Notes: a model not told the origin generated them from the sequence alone. Counted from the first letter of the stretch, positions 1 to 6,307 are shown. The stretch: 8,347 nucleotides of DNA from Rhodospirillales bacterium (GCA_015654825.1 JAATGE010000633.1:1-8347), one strand, 5' to 3'. Made by a program: numbers and translations.

Positions 1-21
1 GAGTTGAGTTTTAATGTCTTC

Positions 22-113
22 GCCGACCAGGGGCTCGGCCCCCTTGGCCCCCGACGGCGGGCCGCCGCTGTCGTGAGCGCGGTGCGGCGGGAGTCTTCTG
101 GACTAATCTCGCA
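22..113 (-). repeat. Left half of a dispersed GC-rich hairpin repeat (copy A)
   Basis: Read as reverse complement, this stretch aligns with the distal half of the repeat at about 5222-5305. Shared blocks include the GACCAGGGG arm and the CCGCCGCTGTCGT core followed by a GCGGCGGGAG block. It contains small GC stems and no supported gene. An open frame at 4-225 crosses it, but its product is simply translated repeat. Extent and identity were judged by eye. Confidence 0.7.
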
Positions 114-149
114 GACCTGTTGCTCTGGCTATTGGCCCGGCGTTAATGC

Positions 150-241
150 CAGACCCCTTTTATCGGGGGGAACGGCGAAGCCTGAGGAATCGTCACTGGT
201 ACGGGCTTCGCCGGGGAGACGATGAAAAGCCGCGCAGCGCT
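150..241 (+). repeat. Inverted central segment of copy A with an insert
   Basis: Positions 150-171 match the middle of the full repeat (5203-5224; CAGACCCC, then an AT-rich loop, then CGGGGGGA) on the + strand. Positions 229-241 match 5232-5244 (GCCGCGCAGCGCT), also on the + strand. The halves on both sides are in the minus orientation, so the centre of this copy is flipped relative to its flanks. Extra sequence between the two matches includes a long stem-loop. Confidence 0.5.
173..213. repeat. Stem-loop with 12-bp stem
   Basis: Arms 173-184 and 202-213 pair as ten perfect base pairs (CGGCGAAGCC with GGCTTCGCCG), then one G-T wobble and one G-C, enclosing a 17-nt loop. No T tract follows, so it does not look like a rho-independent terminator. 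It lies inside the mosaic repeat region, where a DNA-level cruciform or a repeat arm is as likely as a functional RNA structure. Confidence 0.5.
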
Positions 242-244
242 GTT

Positions 245-316
245 GGGGGTCCGGGGCCTCAGGCCCGTCGTGCGAATGCACGCTGCGCGTGACGGGTCCA
301 AGGCAGAGCCCTGGCC
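245..316 (-). repeat. Right half of dispersed repeat (copy A)
   Basis: The reverse complement matches 5139-5211 at about 67 of 73 positions by hand alignment, including one single-base gap. It contains the GGGGCCTCAGG and GGCAGAGCC palindromic arms. It is the clearest evidence that the element is dispersed, because the two copies are about 4.9 kb apart and inverted. Confidence 0.8.
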
Positions 317-354
317 TTTCGGACCTAGGCTCGAAGCCACCGTCTGCAACAGAA

Positions 355-372
355 CTGTCGCCTAATCGTCAC
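355..372 (+). promoter_or_regulatory. Possible Pho-box-like direct repeat upstream of the phosphatase
   Basis: Two heptamers, CTGTCGC (355-361) and TCGTCAC (366-372), are separated by 4 nt (CTAA). That spacing is the half-site geometry of PhoB boxes (CTGTCAT, 4 nt, CTGTCAT). Each heptamer matches about five of seven consensus positions. The site lies 60 nt before the ATG at 433, a sensible place for activation of a phosphatase gene. No convincing -10 element was seen. One weak half-matching site can arise by chance. Confidence 0.25.
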
Positions 373-421
373 GCACCGGGGGCCGGCGGCGGGATAACAG
401 CGCGGCCATCATTTGTCTTCT

Positions 422-427
422 GGGGGA
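422..427 (+). promoter_or_regulatory. Ribosome binding site for the phosphatase; decides the start
   Basis: GGGGGA lies five bases before the ATG at 433. It supports that codon over the upstream GTG at 289, whose extra 48 codons would be translated repeat and leader sequence with no signal peptide at the N-terminus. Confidence 0.5.
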
Positions 428-432
428 CTGTA

Positions 433-2151
433 ATGCGTTGTCGCAAGCAATTGGGCGCCGCTGCCGTGTTGGCATGTGGAATGGCGGGCCAGGGCGCCTC
501 GGCGCAGAGCAGCGTGATCGCAAGCTGGGTGCAGTATGCGCCGGGCAGCAGCGTCGCGGCGCTGGCCGCCGGTAGCTGGGGCGATCAGCCGAACAGCCTG
601 AACCCCACCATCCTGGTGCGCGCCATCGTCACGGACGCCACCAGCTGCCCGGCCGCGACGCTCGACCACATCACGCCGCTGACGATGAAGCAGCGCTTCA
701 TCGGCAGCGCGCTGACCAACACGCCGGGCACGCCGGGGGCGACCAACGGCAAAGCCGGCTACCCGCAATATTTCGTCAGCCCGACGGCGACCTCGGCGGC
801 GAATTTCGCCAACGGCGAGCCGATGGCGACCACGAGCTGGGGCGAGTGCGAGGCGGTCGTGCAGCCCGGCCATACGCGCGTCACCGTCGGCGGCGTGGAG
901 ATGAAGCTGCCGGTCGCCAAGCCGCGCCGCATCCTGGTCATGGGCGATACCGGCTGCCGCCTGAACGGCGCGCTTTCCAGCAACGGTTCGAACCAGCAGA
1001 ATTGCAGCGATCCGACGGCGTTTCCGTTCGCCTACCTCTCGACCTACGAAGCGACGTTCAAGCCGGACGTGATCCTGCAGGTCGGCGACTGGTTCTATCG
1101 CGACACCAACTGCCTGACCAACGGCAGCGAAACCTTCCCCGGCTGCAACACGCCTTCCAGCCCGAACTATGAGACCTGGGGCGACACGTTCGACAGCTGG
1201 AACGCCGACGTGTTCTTCCCGGCGAAGACGCTGCTGGCGGCGGCGCCGTGGATCATGGTGCGCGGCAACCATGAAAGCTGCGGCCGCGGCGCCCGCGGCT
1301 GGTTCGCGACGCTGGATCCGTATCCGTACAACTACAACAACGTCGTCTGCCCGAAGACCAACACCTATCCGGCCCCCGGCAGCAACACCGCGACCTATAA
1401 CGGCGACTTCGAGGCGAGCTACGTCGTGCCGGCGAATAACGTGAACATCCTGGTTCACGACAGCAGCTTTGCCAACGACAGCGCCGTCGACACCAACATG
1501 GCGGCGAATTACGACATCGACCTCAGCAACCTGCTGGCGGCGGTGAAGGCGGCGGCGCCCGCGGCGCAGAACATCTTCGCCACCCACAAGCCGACCTTCG
1601 GCCTGTCCTACGGCACGGCGCCGACCGGCTGCGCGACCGGGCCGAACGGCCAGAGCAACAATGGCGGCGACTGGACCGAGCAGAGCGTGTTCAACGGCGG
1701 CACCGGCTACACCGCCAGCGCGTTCAAGGACGGCGTGCCGGACAGCATCGGCCTGTTCCTTTCCGGCCATATCCATCAGTTCCAGTATGTGAACTTCCCG
1801 CCGCGCAAGGTGCTGAACAAGAGCTTCGCGCCGCAGCTGGTGGTCGGCACCGGCGGCAGCCTGCTGGACGCTGACTGCAATACCGGCCTGGTGCCGCCCG
1901 GCAATACCAACCAGCCACCGTTCGGCCAGTTGCGCTTCCCGTACACGGTGCAGGCCACCGGCGGCACCACCGGGTCGCTGTCGAACACCTACTCGCACGA
2001 CGAGTTCGGCTTTGCGCTGTTCGAGGCGGTGCTGGACAAGCCGACCGGCAACGTCACGGCCTACAATGCTTCGATCTACACGATCAGCGCGTCGCTGGCC
2101 GGCCACTGCCGGATCGACCTCAGCCCGCGCAAGATCGCCTGCCGCTTTTAG
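433..2151 (+). CDS. Exported metallophosphoesterase with purple acid phosphatase motifs
   Basis: A 572-residue calcineurin-like phosphoesterase, predicted to hydrolyse phosphomonoesters outside the cytoplasm. The N-terminus is a Sec signal peptide: basic residues 4-5, a hydrophobic stretch at 7-19, and an ASA|Q cleavage site after residue 24. All five blocks typical of purple acid phosphatases are present in order: GDTG (D172), GDWFY (D219, Y222), GNHE (N279, H280), FATH (H385) and GHIH (H446, H448). The tyrosine in GDxxY is the residue that gives such enzymes their purple Fe(III) charge-transfer band. The mature chain has 12 cysteines, an even number that suits disulfides in the periplasm. 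The start at 433 was chosen for the signal peptide and the nearby GGGGGA. Two tandem TAG codons end the gene (2149-2154). The neighbouring metal operon gives no functional link. The superfamily is secure; substrate and true purple acid phosphatase membership are inferred. Confidence 0.9.
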   Translation: MRCRKQLGAAAVLACGMAGQGASAQSSVIASWVQYAPGSSVAALAAGSWGDQPNSLNPTILVRAIVTDATSCPAATLDHITPLTMKQRFIGSALTNTPGTPGATNGKAGYPQYFVSPTATSAANFANGEPMATTSWGECEAVVQPGHTRVTVGGVEMKLPVAKPRRILVMGDTGCRLNGALSSNGSNQQNCSDPTAFPFAYLSTYEATFKPDVILQVGDWFYRDTNCLTNGSETFPGCNTPSSPNYETWGDTFDSWNADVFFPAKTLLAAAPWIMVRGNHESCGRGARGWFATLDPYPYNYNNVVCPKTNTYPAPGSNTATYNGDFEASYVVPANNVNILVHDSSFANDSAVDTNMAANYDIDLSNLLAAVKAAAPAAQNIFATHKPTFGLSYGTAPTGCATGPNGQSNNGGDWTEQSVFNGGTGYTASAFKDGVPDSIGLFLSGHIHQFQYVNFPPRKVLNKSFAPQLVVGTGGSLLDADCNTGLVPPGNTNQPPFGQLRFPYTVQATGGTTGSLSNTYSHDEFGFALFEAVLDKPTGNVTAYNASIYTISASLAGHCRIDLSPRKIACRF

Positions 2152-2164
2152 TAGTCGCGGTGTT

Positions 2165-2189
2165 CGGGCCGGGGTGCATCCCCGGCCCG
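2165..2189 (+). terminator. GC hairpin after the phosphatase gene
   Basis: A perfect 10-bp stem, 2165-2174 with 2180-2189 (CGGGCCGGGG pairing with CCCCGGCCCG), encloses the 5-nt loop TGCAT, 14 nt after the stop codon. No T tract follows, so intrinsic termination by this hairpin alone is doubtful. It could protect the 3' end of the mRNA or act with the next hairpin. Confidence 0.45.
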
Positions 2190-2203
2190 GCTCTGGCATA
2201 AGC

Positions 2204-2235
2204 ACGGCCTCGCCCAAGCGGGGCCGTTCTCATTT
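2204..2235 (+). terminator. Second hairpin followed by a pyrimidine-rich tail
   Basis: Stem 2204-2213 with 2218-2227 is ten pairs including one wobble, with loop CCAA, followed by TCTCATTT. It resembles a weak rho-independent terminator for the phosphatase gene. It ends only 11-19 nt before the ATG at 2247, so any promoter for the next operon must lie upstream of or inside the hairpin, unless the mRNA is nearly leaderless. A role in the operon's 5' leader is an alternative. Confidence 0.5.
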
Positions 2236-2246
2236 GAAACCGGTGC

Positions 2247-4100
2247 ATGAGCGCTGAACCCACCTCCCCCGCCCTGCCGCCGCCGACACTGGCAGCGGAG
2301 GCGGTGCGGCTGACGCGACGTTTGACGTTTTCCGCCGGTGCCCTTTGCGCGGTGCTGGCGCTGGCATTGGCGGCGCCCGCCACGCTGACCGGCGGTGCGC
2401 TGCACGCCGAATTGCTGCGCTCCGGCGTGTTCACGCTGCCTCTGGCGGCGCTGCTGCTGTGCCTGGCGGGCTCGCTCGCGACGTTGCTGCTGGCACGTGC
2501 GCGCTACGAGGCCAGTCTGCTGCCGGACCTGGCGCCGCGCGTCGGCCGTGCCGCGCGGATACCGCAAGCGGTCATGGTGCCGGGGGTGGCATTGCCGGCC
2601 GCGGCGCTGGCCTGGTTGCTGCGGCCGTGGCCGCTGTCGCCCGCGGTCGAGCCGCAGACCGGTTTTGCGCTGGGCGGTTTTGCCATCGCGGTTTCCTTCC
2701 TGCTGCTTATTACCGAGCGCAACCTGGCCGCGGTGCCCGCGCGCACGCTGCCGGAAGCCGCCGCGCTGCGCGCGCTGGCGTTCCTGGCCACCGCGGTCTC
2801 GTTCGCGGCGGGGTTGCTGGAAATCGCTTCCAACCTTGGCCTGCCGGCGACAGCAACGCTCGGCACGTTGCTCGCGCTGCTGATTGCGGCGACCGGGCTG
2901 GAGCTGTCGGTGCGGGCGCTTGGGCGGTTGTTCCTGCCGCCGCCGGCGCCGGAGACGGCGCGCGCCGCGGTGCAGTCGCTGATTGCGCGCGTGGTGACCG
3001 CCGGTGCCGCCGTCGAGGGGGGCATTGGCGCGCCGCTGCGCCAGCATCTGGGCATCGATTTTTCGCGGTCGTGGGCGCTTGCCTATGTGCGCGCCGCGGC
3101 GCTGCCGATGCTGGGCTTTTTCCTGCTGCTGGCCTGGGGGCTTTCCGGGGTTACGCTGGTGAAGCTGGATCAGCGCGCGGTGTACGAGCGGTTCGGCGCG
3201 CCGGTGGGCGTGCTGCATCCGGGATTGTACCTCGGCTTGCCGTGGCCGCTGGGCACGACGCGGACGCTGGAATTCGGGCCGGTGCACGAAATTGGGCTGG
3301 CGGGGACCGCGGGGCCGATCGAGCATACCGGGGCCGAGGATCCGGCGCCCGCGTCGTCTAATCGGTTGTGGGAGCAGGCGCACCCTGAGGAGGTGGCGCT
3401 GCTGATCGCGAGCGCTGCCAACAACCGCCAGAGTTTTCAGAGTGTCAGCGCCGATCTGCGGATTCTCTATCGCATTGGATTGGGCGACGAGGCGGCCCTG
3501 CGTGCGGCCTACGCCACCGTTTCGCCCGAGGCACTGGTGCGCAGCGCCGCGGGGCGGGCCGTGGCGGATTATTTCGTCAGCCGGACGCTGGACCAGGTGT
3601 TGGGCGCGGATCGCGCCGCGATGGCGGAGAATTTGCGCGGCCATCTGCAGGCGTCGCTCGACCGGGCGGCGAGCGGGCTCGATGCGGTGGCGGTGGTGAT
3701 CGAGGCGGTGCATCCGCCGGCAGGTGCGGCGGACGCCTACCACAATGTGCGGGCGGCCGAAATCGCGGCGCATACCAGCGTCGCGGTGGAGCGTGGGGCC
3801 GCGGCGACCGTGCACGCGCAGTCGCGCCAATACGCGTTCGATCAGACCGCCAATGCGACGGCCGACGCGGCCGAAACGGTGGCGGCGGCGAAGACCGCCC
3901 ATTTGCGGTTTTCCGCCGACCAGGAAGCGGCTAGCGCCGGGGGGCGCAGTTTTCTGCTGGAACGTTATTTTGCAGCACTGACATCGGCGCTCGGCAAGGC
4001 ACCGAAAACCATCATCGACCACCGCCTGAGCGCACCCGAAGCACCGGTGCTGGATCTGCGCCCGCTGATCCCCGGCGCCGGCCCCGTTAAGGAAGAGTGA
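2247..4100 (+). CDS. Polytopic membrane protein with C-terminal SPFH (HflK-like) domain
   Basis: A 617-residue inner-membrane protein. The first 300 residues hold six or seven hydrophobic segments, at roughly 27-46, 61-84, 108-126, 139-156, 172-198, 202-222 and 284-304. An SPFH/band-7 domain follows directly after the last one. It opens with VKLDQRAVYERFG and PGLYLGLPWPL (305-335), the membrane-proximal signature of HflK, and continues with WEQAHPEEVALL and a Dx-LxI-YRI strand (375-411). An Ala-rich helical tail covers roughly 500-570. Canonical HflK is about 400 residues with one transmembrane helix, so the multi-span N-terminus sets this protein apart. In E. coli HflK and HflC cage the FtsH protease; no ftsH gene is present here, so a protease-modulator label should not be taken literally. 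No strong Shine-Dalgarno precedes the ATG; the start is supported by a short polar tail before the first helix. The gene abuts the next one (TGA then ATG). Confidence 0.88.
   Translation: MSAEPTSPALPPPTLAAEAVRLTRRLTFSAGALCAVLALALAAPATLTGGALHAELLRSGVFTLPLAALLLCLAGSLATLLLARARYEASLLPDLAPRVGRAARIPQAVMVPGVALPAAALAWLLRPWPLSPAVEPQTGFALGGFAIAVSFLLLITERNLAAVPARTLPEAAALRALAFLATAVSFAAGLLEIASNLGLPATATLGTLLALLIAATGLELSVRALGRLFLPPPAPETARAAVQSLIARVVTAGAAVEGGIGAPLRQHLGIDFSRSWALAYVRAAALPMLGFFLLLAWGLSGVTLVKLDQRAVYERFGAPVGVLHPGLYLGLPWPLGTTRTLEFGPVHEIGLAGTAGPIEHTGAEDPAPASSNRLWEQAHPEEVALLIASAANNRQSFQSVSADLRILYRIGLGDEAALRAAYATVSPEALVRSAAGRAVADYFVSRTLDQVLGADRAAMAENLRGHLQASLDRAASGLDAVAVVIEAVHPPAGAADAYHNVRAAEIAAHTSVAVERGAAATVHAQSRQYAFDQTANATADAAETVAAAKTAHLRFSADQEAASAGGRSFLLERYFAALTSALGKAPKTIIDHRLSAPEAPVLDLRPLIPGAGPVKEE
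4089..4097 (+). promoter_or_regulatory. Ribosome binding site for the HflC-like gene
   Basis: AAGGAAGAG is embedded in the last codons of the preceding gene, just before its TGA, and ends three bases before the ATG at 4101. This arrangement suggests translational coupling of the two SPFH genes. Confidence 0.6.
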
Positions 4101-5138
4101 ATGGATACCCATGACCACGCCGGCCATGATCATTCCCATGGGCATTCCCACGAGGACGGGCACGATCATTTTGCGTTCGGCCACCATCATCACGACGAGG
4201 AGGCCGGCGGGCCGCCGGCGAGCCGCGCGCGCATCGCGTTGCGTTTCGGGGTCGCGACGCTGGTGGTCGTGGCCGCCGTGCTGGCCGCGAGTGCCGTCAT
4301 GGTCAGCGCCGGGACCGCTGTTGTCATTACGGCATTCGGCAAGCCGGTGCGGGTGCTGACCGAACCGGGCCTGGCGTGGAAAATACCGGCACCGGTGGAA
4401 AGCGCGTTGCCGGTCGATCTGCGGCTGCGCACTACCTCCTCCGGTTTGCAGGATGTCGGCACCAAGGACGGGCTGCGCATTCTGGTGCAGGCATTTGTTG
4501 CGTGGCAGGTGCCGGATGAGCCGGCCGACATTCAGCAATTCGTTCGCGCGGTGCGCAACGATCCTGATGAGGCGGCGCGGCAGTTGCGCAGTTTTGCGGG
4601 CTCCGCGCTGCAGGTGACGGCGAGCGCGTTCGATCTGGCGGACCTGGTGAATACCGATCCGCGGCGCGTGCATCTGGCGGAATTCGAGGCGAAATTGCAG
4701 GCGCAGCTGGAGCGGCAGGTGCGGCAGACTTATGGCATCGTGGTGCGGCAGGTCGGCATCGAGCGGCTGAGCCTGCCGGAGACGACGCTGGAGGCGACGG
4801 TGGCGCGCATGCGCAGCGAGCGCGAAACGGTGGCGGCGCTGCGCACGGCGGACGGGCTGCGCGAGGCGGCGCAGATCCGCGCGGAGGCGGCGCGGGACAG
4901 CCGGATTATGGTGGCGGGCGCGCAGACGCAGGCGGCGCAGATCGAGGCGGCGAGCCGCAAGCAGGCGGCGGAAATTCAGGCGAGCGCGTATAATGGCGAT
5001 CCGCAGCTTTATATGATGCTGCGGTCGCTCGATACGCTGGCGAACATGGTGGGGCCGAATACCAGGCTGGTGCTGCGCACGGATGCGGCGCCGTTTAATG
5101 TGCTGGTGCAGGGGCCGCCTACAGATGCAAAGAAGTAA
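4101..5138 (+). CDS. HflC-like SPFH protein with His-rich N-terminal tail
   Basis: A 345-residue, single-pass membrane protein of the SPFH/HflC type. Residues 1-31 contain 13 histidines interleaved with Asp, Ser and Gly and ending in four consecutive His (28-31), followed by DEE. A transmembrane helix covers about 45-70. The SPFH domain opens with GTAVVITAFGKPVRVL and EPGLAWKIPAPVE (71-100), the standard HflC membrane-proximal motif. Residues about 190-295 form a long Ala/Glu/Arg/Gln-rich helix typical of SPFH oligomerisation coiled coils. Ordinary HflC proteins lack the His tail, which resembles the metal-binding segments of Zn, Ni or Co handling proteins. With the metal ATPase two genes downstream, metal sensing, buffering or delivery is a reasonable inference; the metal is unknown. 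The last Lys codon and the TAA stop coincide with the sequence that opens the repeat beginning at 5139. Confidence 0.9.
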   Translation: MDTHDHAGHDHSHGHSHEDGHDHFAFGHHHHDEEAGGPPASRARIALRFGVATLVVVAAVLAASAVMVSAGTAVVITAFGKPVRVLTEPGLAWKIPAPVESALPVDLRLRTTSSGLQDVGTKDGLRILVQAFVAWQVPDEPADIQQFVRAVRNDPDEAARQLRSFAGSALQVTASAFDLADLVNTDPRRVHLAEFEAKLQAQLERQVRQTYGIVVRQVGIERLSLPETTLEATVARMRSERETVAALRTADGLREAAQIRAEAARDSRIMVAGAQTQAAQIEAASRKQAAEIQASAYNGDPQLYMMLRSLDTLANMVGPNTRLVLRTDAAPFNVLVQGPPTDAKK

Positions 5139-5305
5139 GGCCAGGGCTCTGCCCTGGACCCGTCACGTGCAGCGTGCTCTCGCACGACGGGGCCTGAGGC
5201 CCCAGACCCCCATTATCGGGGGGAGCCTCCCGCCGCGCAGCGCTAACGACAGCGGCGGCACGCCGACGGGGGTCCAGGGGGCAGAGCCCCCTGGTCCGCC
5301 GGAAG
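5139..5305 (+). repeat. Full copy of the dispersed GC hairpin repeat inside the operon
   Basis: About 167 bp made of successive palindromes: CCAGGGC/GCCCTGG (5141-5157, loop TCT), GGGGCC/GGCCCC (5189-5203, loop TGA), CCCCC/GGGGG (5207-5222) and a 9-bp stem CCAGGGGGC/GCCCCCTGG (5274-5294, loop AGA). It begins right after the HflC-like stop codon and ends where the hydrophobic N-terminus of the third SPFH gene begins. Matching pieces occur inverted at 22-316 and as fragments at the right edge. It encodes no transposase, so it is an interspersed or mobilised-in-trans element rather than an insertion sequence. Stacked hairpins here could reduce transcription into the ATPase or act as an RNA-processing site. 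Confidence 0.85.
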
Positions 5306-5472
5306 GGCCACTTACACAATCTGTCGCGATAGCTTTTTTAGCGCTTCGCGCCTTCACTGTTCTTTTGGCGCTGGCCTGGCTGACCGCCAACGTCCGCCCC
5401 ATACCCCCCGGCACCCAGGCCGTCGTATTGCGTTTCGGCCGCGTAGTTGCCGTGCAGCAATCCGGCCTGCTT

Positions 5473-5475
5473 TAG
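5473..5475 (+). other. In-frame amber codon in the SPFH gene
   Basis: The context is CTG CTT TAG GCG TGG, within the conserved membrane-proximal SPFH motif. The aligned residue is Leu329 in the HflK-like sibling and Trp in the HflC-like sibling. Both TTG and TGG are one substitution from TAG, so a single point mutation explains the stop. Confidence 0.85.
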
Positions 5476-5499
5476 GCGTGGCCGCGGCCGATCGAAACG

Positions 5500-6306
5500 G
5501 TGGTGAAACTGCCCAGCGCCGAGCGGCAGATGGCGATGAAAATCCGTGCCGGCACCGCGCGCGTCACCGGCATTGTCGACGATGTAACGATCCCCGATGA
5601 CGTGCCGGAGGATGCCGGGCTGTATCTGACCGGCGATGGCGGCGTGGTTCTGCTGGATGCCGGCATTACCTGGCGCATTGTCGATGCGGCTACCTACTAC
5701 CTGGCCGCGGATCACGTGGCCCCTGCCCTGCGCCGGATGTTCCTGAACGCCGCGGTGCAGGTTGCGGCCGCGCGTCAGCTGGACGATTTCATGGCGGTGC
5801 GGCCGGAGCGCGCGGCCGATCCGGCGGCGCAGGCGGCGCGCAACGAGGTGCGTGGCAATCTGGTTTCCGCCATGAACCGTCAGTTGCAAACGCTGACGGC
5901 GGAGGGTGCCGGCCTCGGCGTGGAGGTGACGCGCGCCGACGTGACGGCGCTGCTGCCGCCGAGCGCGAAAACCAGTTTCGATGCGGTTCTGGATGCGACG
6001 CAGCGCGCCGAGCAGGGCATGGCGACGGCGCGCACCGAGGCGGAGCGCACGCGCCAGCAATCCGACCGCGACCGTGACAATCTGCTGACCGGCGCCCGCG
6101 CGGCCGCCGAGGAGCGGCTGGCGCAGGCGCGTTCCAGCACCGCGGCCATTACGGCGCTGGAGGCAAAAATGGACCCCGCCACAAGGCCGAGCATGCTGGA
6201 CCAACTGTATCGAGATCGGATCGGTGTCATCATGAGCCAGGCTGCCAGCACCAGCGCCATCGATCCGAAAAGCGTCGGCCGCGTTATCCTGCCGGGAGCG
6301 AATTAG
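5500..6306 (+). CDS. Possible translation-restart product: soluble SPFH fragment
   Basis: The open frame downstream of the amber codon could be translated from GTG at 5500 or 5503, or ATG at 5530 or 5536, giving about 256-268 residues. None has a strong Shine-Dalgarno; GAGCGG before 5530 is the best. The product would keep most of the SPFH core and the coiled coil but lose the transmembrane anchor and the first SPFH strands, so membrane location would depend on partner proteins. The stop codon is separated by one base from the ATPase ATG, so continued translation here may matter for ATPase expression. It is the same gene as the broken SPFH entry, listed because it may still be made. Confidence 0.4.
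   Translation: MVKLPSAERQMAMKIRAGTARVTGIVDDVTIPDDVPEDAGLYLTGDGGVVLLDAGITWRIVDAATYYLAADHVAPALRRMFLNAAVQVAAARQLDDFMAVRPERAADPAAQAARNEVRGNLVSAMNRQLQTLTAEGAGLGVEVTRADVTALLPPSAKTSFDAVLDATQRAEQGMATARTEAERTRQQSDRDRDNLLTGARAAAEERLAQARSSTAAITALEAKMDPATRPSMLDQLYRDRIGVIMSQAASTSAIDPKSVGRVILPGAN
6294..6298 (+). promoter_or_regulatory. Ribosome binding site for the P-type ATPase
   Basis: GGGAG lies nine bases before the ATG at 6308, within the final codons of the SPFH gene. It confirms the ATPase start and points to coupled translation. Confidence 0.6.
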
Positions 6307-6307
6307 C

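Larger units (their letters stand above)
5308..6306 (+). pseudogene. Third SPFH-domain gene, interrupted by an amber codon and lacking a clear start
   Basis: Frame 1 encodes an HflK/HflC-family protein in two open pieces separated by a single TAG at 5473-5475. Before the TAG: a transmembrane helix (about 5323-5391), then RPIPPGTQAVVLRFGRVV and QQSGLL. After it: AWPRPIETVVKLP and an uninterrupted 276 residues, including the SPFH core and an Ala/Glu/Arg-rich coiled coil (about 5995-6165). Joined, the pieces reproduce the motif found in both sibling proteins (GLYLGLPWPL and GLAWKIPAPV), so they are one gene. No ATG or GTG exists in frame between the repeat and the helix; the only options are a TTG at 5365 inside the helix or a GTG at 5167 inside the repeat. 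The original 5' end was probably displaced by the repeat. Its role, with its partners, would be part of an SPFH membrane scaffold. A sequencing error or programmed readthrough would restore it. Confidence 0.75.

Noticed and set aside
4..225. Small gene at the left edge
   Set aside because: The frame lies almost wholly within repeat sequence and the peptide has no recognisable character.
289..432. N-terminal extension of the phosphatase from GTG 289
   Set aside because: It would translate repeat sequence and bury the signal peptide, which fits perfectly when translation starts at ATG 433.
409..2217. Antisense open frame of 602 codons
   Set aside because: Shadow of the phosphatase; the translation is Arg/Ala/Val/Gly-rich with no recognisable motifs.
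2148..4673. Antisense open frame of 841 codons
   Set aside because: Its product is a low-complexity Arg/Gln/Gly/His-rich translation typical of a GC-rich shadow frame, and it lies opposite two well-supported SPFH genes.
2247..5138. Housekeeping hflK and hflC
   Set aside because: The first protein has a multi-span N-terminus and the second a His-rich tail, and they are linked with a metal ATPase rather than the usual neighbours, so the standard gene symbols were withheld.
5139..5305. CRISPR array or insertion sequence
   Set aside because: There are no regularly spaced identical repeats with spacers and no transposase frame; the structure is a set of different palindromes.
5083..5475. A separate small protein of 130 residues
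   Set aside because: It starts inside the HflC-like gene in another frame, runs through the repeat, and ends at the amber codon; its only meaningful part is the N-terminal segment of the broken SPFH gene.
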